From Novosphingobium sp. (GTDB taxonomy: Bacteria; Pseudomonadota; Alphaproteobacteria; Sphingomonadales; Sphingomonadaceae): a stretch of DNA of 64,000 nt. Shown in pieces: positions 61,733 to 64,000 of the stretch. The position numbers and the translations under genes were made by a program. The stretch is taken from positions 124,001 through 188,000 of the forward strand of contig JAGIAR010000004.1 of NCBI GenBank assembly GCA_017744735.1, read 5' to 3'. Numbering within the stretch: the stretch's first letter is position 1; every line of letters begins with the position of its first letter. The notes beneath the pieces are model-generated. The model was given only the letters and a program-made list of their open reading frames with translations, did no database searches and was not told the origin of the DNA.

Positions 61733-62254
61733 TCAGTTGCCCGGCGGGTCGGTGTGGACCGCGGCGCCGGTGGTGGTGCCGGTGCTCGTCGAGGTGCTCG
61801 TCGAGGCGCCCGCGCCCTCGCCGTTCACGCTCGCGCCGGCCGAGGCATCGACGTCGGCGCCGGCATCGGCGGCGCTATCGACCGCATCGTCGGCTGCATC
61901 GCCGGTCTTGTCGATCGTGCGCCGGGCGGTGTGCCGGGCGCGGTCGGCGTCTTCGGCCGCCTTCTGCCTGGCCTTGTCGACCGTATCGGCGGTGGCATCG
62001 GCGGCATTGTCCGCCGCGTCCTCCACCTGGGTCGGATCGACCGGGACTTCGGCCCTGGGGTTGGCGGTGCCGGTGACGGTGCCGTTCGCCGTGCCGTCGA
62101 TCGGTCCGGGCAGCGGGCCCGGTCCGGGGGTGACGGTGCCGCCGACGGTGCCATTCACGGTTCCGCCCACGGTTCCGGCAAGCTGCGCCGAGGCGGCGCT
62201 GCCGGCGGCCAGCGCCACGGCGCCGGCCACGGTAAGGGTAATGTTCGTGCGCAT
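61733..62254 (-). CDS. secreted low-complexity protein with GTV repeats
   Basis: A 173-residue exported protein. The signal is MRTNITLTVAGAVALAAGSAASA. Residues 27-62 hold repeated G-T-V-x-G-T units (TVGGTVNGTVGGTVTPG), then a charged helical part with Ala-Asp-Ala repeats and a Ser-Thr tail (STSTSTSTGTTTGAA). No domain is recognised; a cell-surface or periplasmic filler/adhesin-like role can be imagined but not supported. Repeats suggest length variation among strains. Confidence 0.65.
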   Translation of the reverse strand: MRTNITLTVAGAVALAAGSAASAQLAGTVGGTVNGTVGGTVTPGPGPLPGPIDGTANGTVTGTANPRAEVPVDPTQVEDAADNAADATADTVDKARQKAAEDADRARHTARRTIDKTGDAADDAVDSAADAGADVDASAGASVNGEGAGASTSTSTSTGTTTGAAVHTDPPGN

Positions 62255-62424
62255 AGTTTCAGTCCTTCTCTCCAGACGTCCCTCGCGGACGTTTTATCGT
62301 TGTGGGGATGGGACTCCGGCCCCGCGCGATTGCTCCCGCAGACGGGACGGAACGCAGGCGCGGCGCGGCGGGGCGAGGCCGTTCATCCGGCGTTCACCTC
62401 CCGGGCGCCGCCTGCGGACCGCAC

Positions 62425-62450
62425 GGAACCATCGCGGGCCCTCCGCCGTT
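62425..62450 (+). promoter_or_regulatory. EcfG-type general stress promoter
   Basis: GGAAC (62425-62429), 17 bases, CGTT (62447-62450): exact EcfG words and spacing, 38 bases upstream of the ATG of the 50-residue gene. Third such site in the window. Confidence 0.7.
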
Positions 62451-62487
62451 GGGCTGTCGAAAGCCGAATTTTCGAAGGAGATTGGAC

Positions 62488-62640
62488 ATGGAACCGGTAA
62501 CCCGGCGCGACCGCGAACAGGAGCTCAGGAGCCTGCTCGCCCAGATGGAAGCGCATCCCGAACGCGACTGGAACAGCGAACGCGAGCGCGTGGACGTGCT
62601 GCGCGAAATGCTCAAGGAGCCGGCGCACAGCCACGGCTGA
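62488..62640 (+). CDS. 50-residue stress-associated hypothetical protein
   Basis: A 50-residue, charged, helical peptide (TRRDREQELRSLLAQMEAHPERDW...REMLKEPAHSHG). GAAGGAG is 8 bases before the ATG at 62488 and an EcfG-type promoter lies just upstream, so it is very probably translated under general stress. No homologue with known function is known to me. Confidence 0.65.
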   Translation: MEPVTRRDREQELRSLLAQMEAHPERDWNSERERVDVLREMLKEPAHSHG

Positions 62641-62705
62641 GCGGCCGGGGGCGCGAGGACCCCGCGACGACGGTTCGTTAACCTTGGCACGCTACGCTGC
62701 GCGCC

Positions 62706-63011
62706 ATGTTCGGATCGGTTCGCAACGTCTTCGCCAGCCGCTGGAAGGCCCTGTGGTGGGCCGCCGGCGTGCTGCTGACCGCCTATTGCAGCATTCCCTC
62801 GCCCGACCCGACCCCGGCCTCCAAGGCCGCGGCCGCCCATGCCAAGCACGTCAATCCTTGGGCCAGCGACTATCATCCCGACGCCGCGCCCAAGTCCGAC
62901 GGCGACAGTTTCCAGGGGCTGATGAAGCAGCTCGACGAGGCCGAGCACCCGAAGGACCGGGGCCCGCACGAGAATCCCTGGGCGAAGAAGCCGGACGCGC
63001 CCAAGCAGTAA
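62706..63011 (+). CDS. hypothetical protein with one membrane helix
   Basis: A 101-residue protein. A basic start (SVRNVFASRWKALWW) leads into one helix (AAGVLLTAYC), then a hydrophilic Pro/Ala/Lys-rich tail. The tail contains two NPWA words (HVNPWASDYHP and HENPWAKKPD), possibly a binding motif. It is 123 bases before argB on the same strand. No family was recognised. Confidence 0.62.
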   Translation: MFGSVRNVFASRWKALWWAAGVLLTAYCSIPSPDPTPASKAAAAHAKHVNPWASDYHPDAAPKSDGDSFQGLMKQLDEAEHPKDRGPHENPWAKKPDAPKQ

Positions 63012-63134
63012 GGCGGCGGAGGCCCCCGGCCCGGAAACCCAACCATAGTGACCGCGTCGGACGCGGGCGCTTCCCTCGCGCCCGCCAAGCCGCTAAGGCG
63101 CGCGGAACCTGATGACCGGAAGGGCGCGAATTCG

Positions 63135-64000
63135 ATGACTGCGAGCGAGGACATGTCGATGCTCGCGAAGGCCGAGACGCTGATCGAGGCCTTGCCCTAT
63201 TTCCAGCGCTATGCCGGGCGCAGCTTCGTGGTCAAATACGGCGGACACGCGATGGGCGACCCCGAGGCCGCGCGCGATTTCGCGGAGGACATCGTGCTGC
63301 TCAAGGCGGTCGGGATCAACCCGGTGGTGGTCCACGGCGGCGGCCCGCAGATCGGCGCGATGCTCAAGAAGCTGGGGGTCGAAAGCAGGTTCGTCGACGG
63401 GCTGCGGGTGACCGACAAGGCCACCGCCGAAGTCGCCGAAATGGTTCTTTCCGGTGCGATCAACAAGGAACTGGTCGGCTGGATCGCGCAGGCGGGCGGC
63501 AAGGCGATCGGCATTTCGGGCAAGGACGGCGGGCTGGTCACCGCCACGAAAGTGACCCGCACGGCCAAGGACCCCGAAAGCAATATCGAGCAGGCGGTGG
63601 ACCTCGGCTTCGTCGGCGAACCGAGCAAGGTCGATACCGCGCTGCTCGAGACCGTCAGCGGCGCGGGGATGATCCCGGTGATCGCGCCGATCGGCGCGGG
63701 CGAGGACGGCCACACCTACAACATCAACGCCGATACGATGGCGGGCGCGATCGCCGCGGCGCTGGGCGCGGCGCGGCTGTTCCTGCTGACCGACGTGCCG
63801 GGCGTGCTCGACAAGGACAAGAACCTGCTGACCGACCTGACCCCGGCGGATATCGAGCGGCTGCAGCAGGACGGGACGATCTCGGGCGGGATGATCCCCA
63901 AGCTCGAAACCTGCATCCACGCGGTCGAGGCCGGGTGCGAGGCGGCGGTGGTGCTCGACGGGCGGGTGCCGCATGCGATGCTGCTCGAATTCTTCACCTC
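63135..64000 (+). CDS. argB: acetylglutamate kinase, partial (C-terminus outside window)
   Basis: 288 codons of an amino-acid kinase phosphorylating N-acetylglutamate, second step of arginine synthesis. Motifs: KYGGHAM near 33, [14 protein letters not shown] near 61, [10 protein letters not shown] near 132, [15 protein letters not shown] near 195 and TDVPGVL near 219. Only the last dozen or so residues are missing. ATG at 63135 is taken; Met codons six and eight residues later are alternatives. GGAAGG lies 11 bases upstream. Confidence 0.95.
   Translation, partial: MTASEDMSMLAKAETLIEALPYFQRYAGRSFVVKYGGHAMGDPEAARDFAEDIVLLKAVGINPVVVHGGGPQIGAMLKKLGVESRFVDGLRVTDKATAEVAEMVLSGAINKELVGWIAQAGGKAIGISGKDGGLVTATKVTRTAKDPESNIEQAVDLGFVGEPSKVDTALLETVSGAGMIPVIAPIGAGEDGHTYNINADTMAGAIAAALGAARLFLLTDVPGVLDKDKNLLTDLTPADIERLQQDGTISGGMIPKLETCIHAVEAGCEAAVVLDGRVPHAMLLEFFT

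Overview
The window looks like chromosome of an alphaproteobacterium of the order Sphingomonadales (Novosphingobium/Erythrobacter-like). Reasons: high GC with GC-rich third positions, UrcA-family secreted proteins, GlsB/YeaQ and DUF2171 stress genes behind EcfG-type promoters (GGAAC-N16/17-CGTT), frequent GTG starts in overlapping genes, and a decarboxylase very like LigW, the sphingomonad lignin-pathway enzyme. No rRNA, tRNA, CRISPR array or insertion sequence was recognised. The assignment is an inference from family content.

Layout. 1-11.3 kb is envelope and cofactor housekeeping: a cut-off MFS transporter, hemH, an orphan molybdopterin hydroxylase subunit, mrp, hflK-hflC, a DegP protease and a PBP1A. 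12.2-25.4 kb is an accessory catabolic divergon. On the minus strand are two NTF2-fold proteins, an SDR and a secreted protein. On the plus strand are MFS, NTF2-fold protein, aldehyde dehydrogenase, LigW-like decarboxylase, O-methyltransferase, NmrA-type reductase, MFS, benzoylformate-decarboxylase-like ThDP enzyme and a dihydroxyacetophenone-dioxygenase-like cupin. Together these could import an aryl-ketone or lignin-derived aromatic and trim its side chain and ring carboxylate.

25.5-36 kb holds a stress membrane protein, a PAS-GGDEF-EAL protein, a lipoprotein 5'-nucleotidase, gyrB and guaA. Between gyrB and guaA lies an array of four very small minus-strand genes (27-aa peptide, UrcA, 27-aa peptide, UrcA). 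Each sits about 86-110 bp below a copy of the same 41-bp composite element. 36-50 kb is a mosaic of short units: a TetR/flavin monooxygenase pair with two operators, MBL hydrolase, aldo/keto reductase, GNAT-AlkD, alkaline phosphatase, an ArsR-membrane protein-desaturase operon with its operator, TldD, and others.

50-64 kb carries an ABC ATPase without a permease, a VapBC-type pair, nadB, the class I ribonucleotide reductase genes nrdA and nrdB separated by four genes, an AT-rich HipA-like kinase/DUF3037 pair directly behind nrdB, small stress or hypothetical genes, and argB running off the end. The strongest candidates for undescribed biology are the four-copy regulatory element with its mini-genes, the aryl-ketone/lignin cluster, and the HipA-like/DUF3037 pair.
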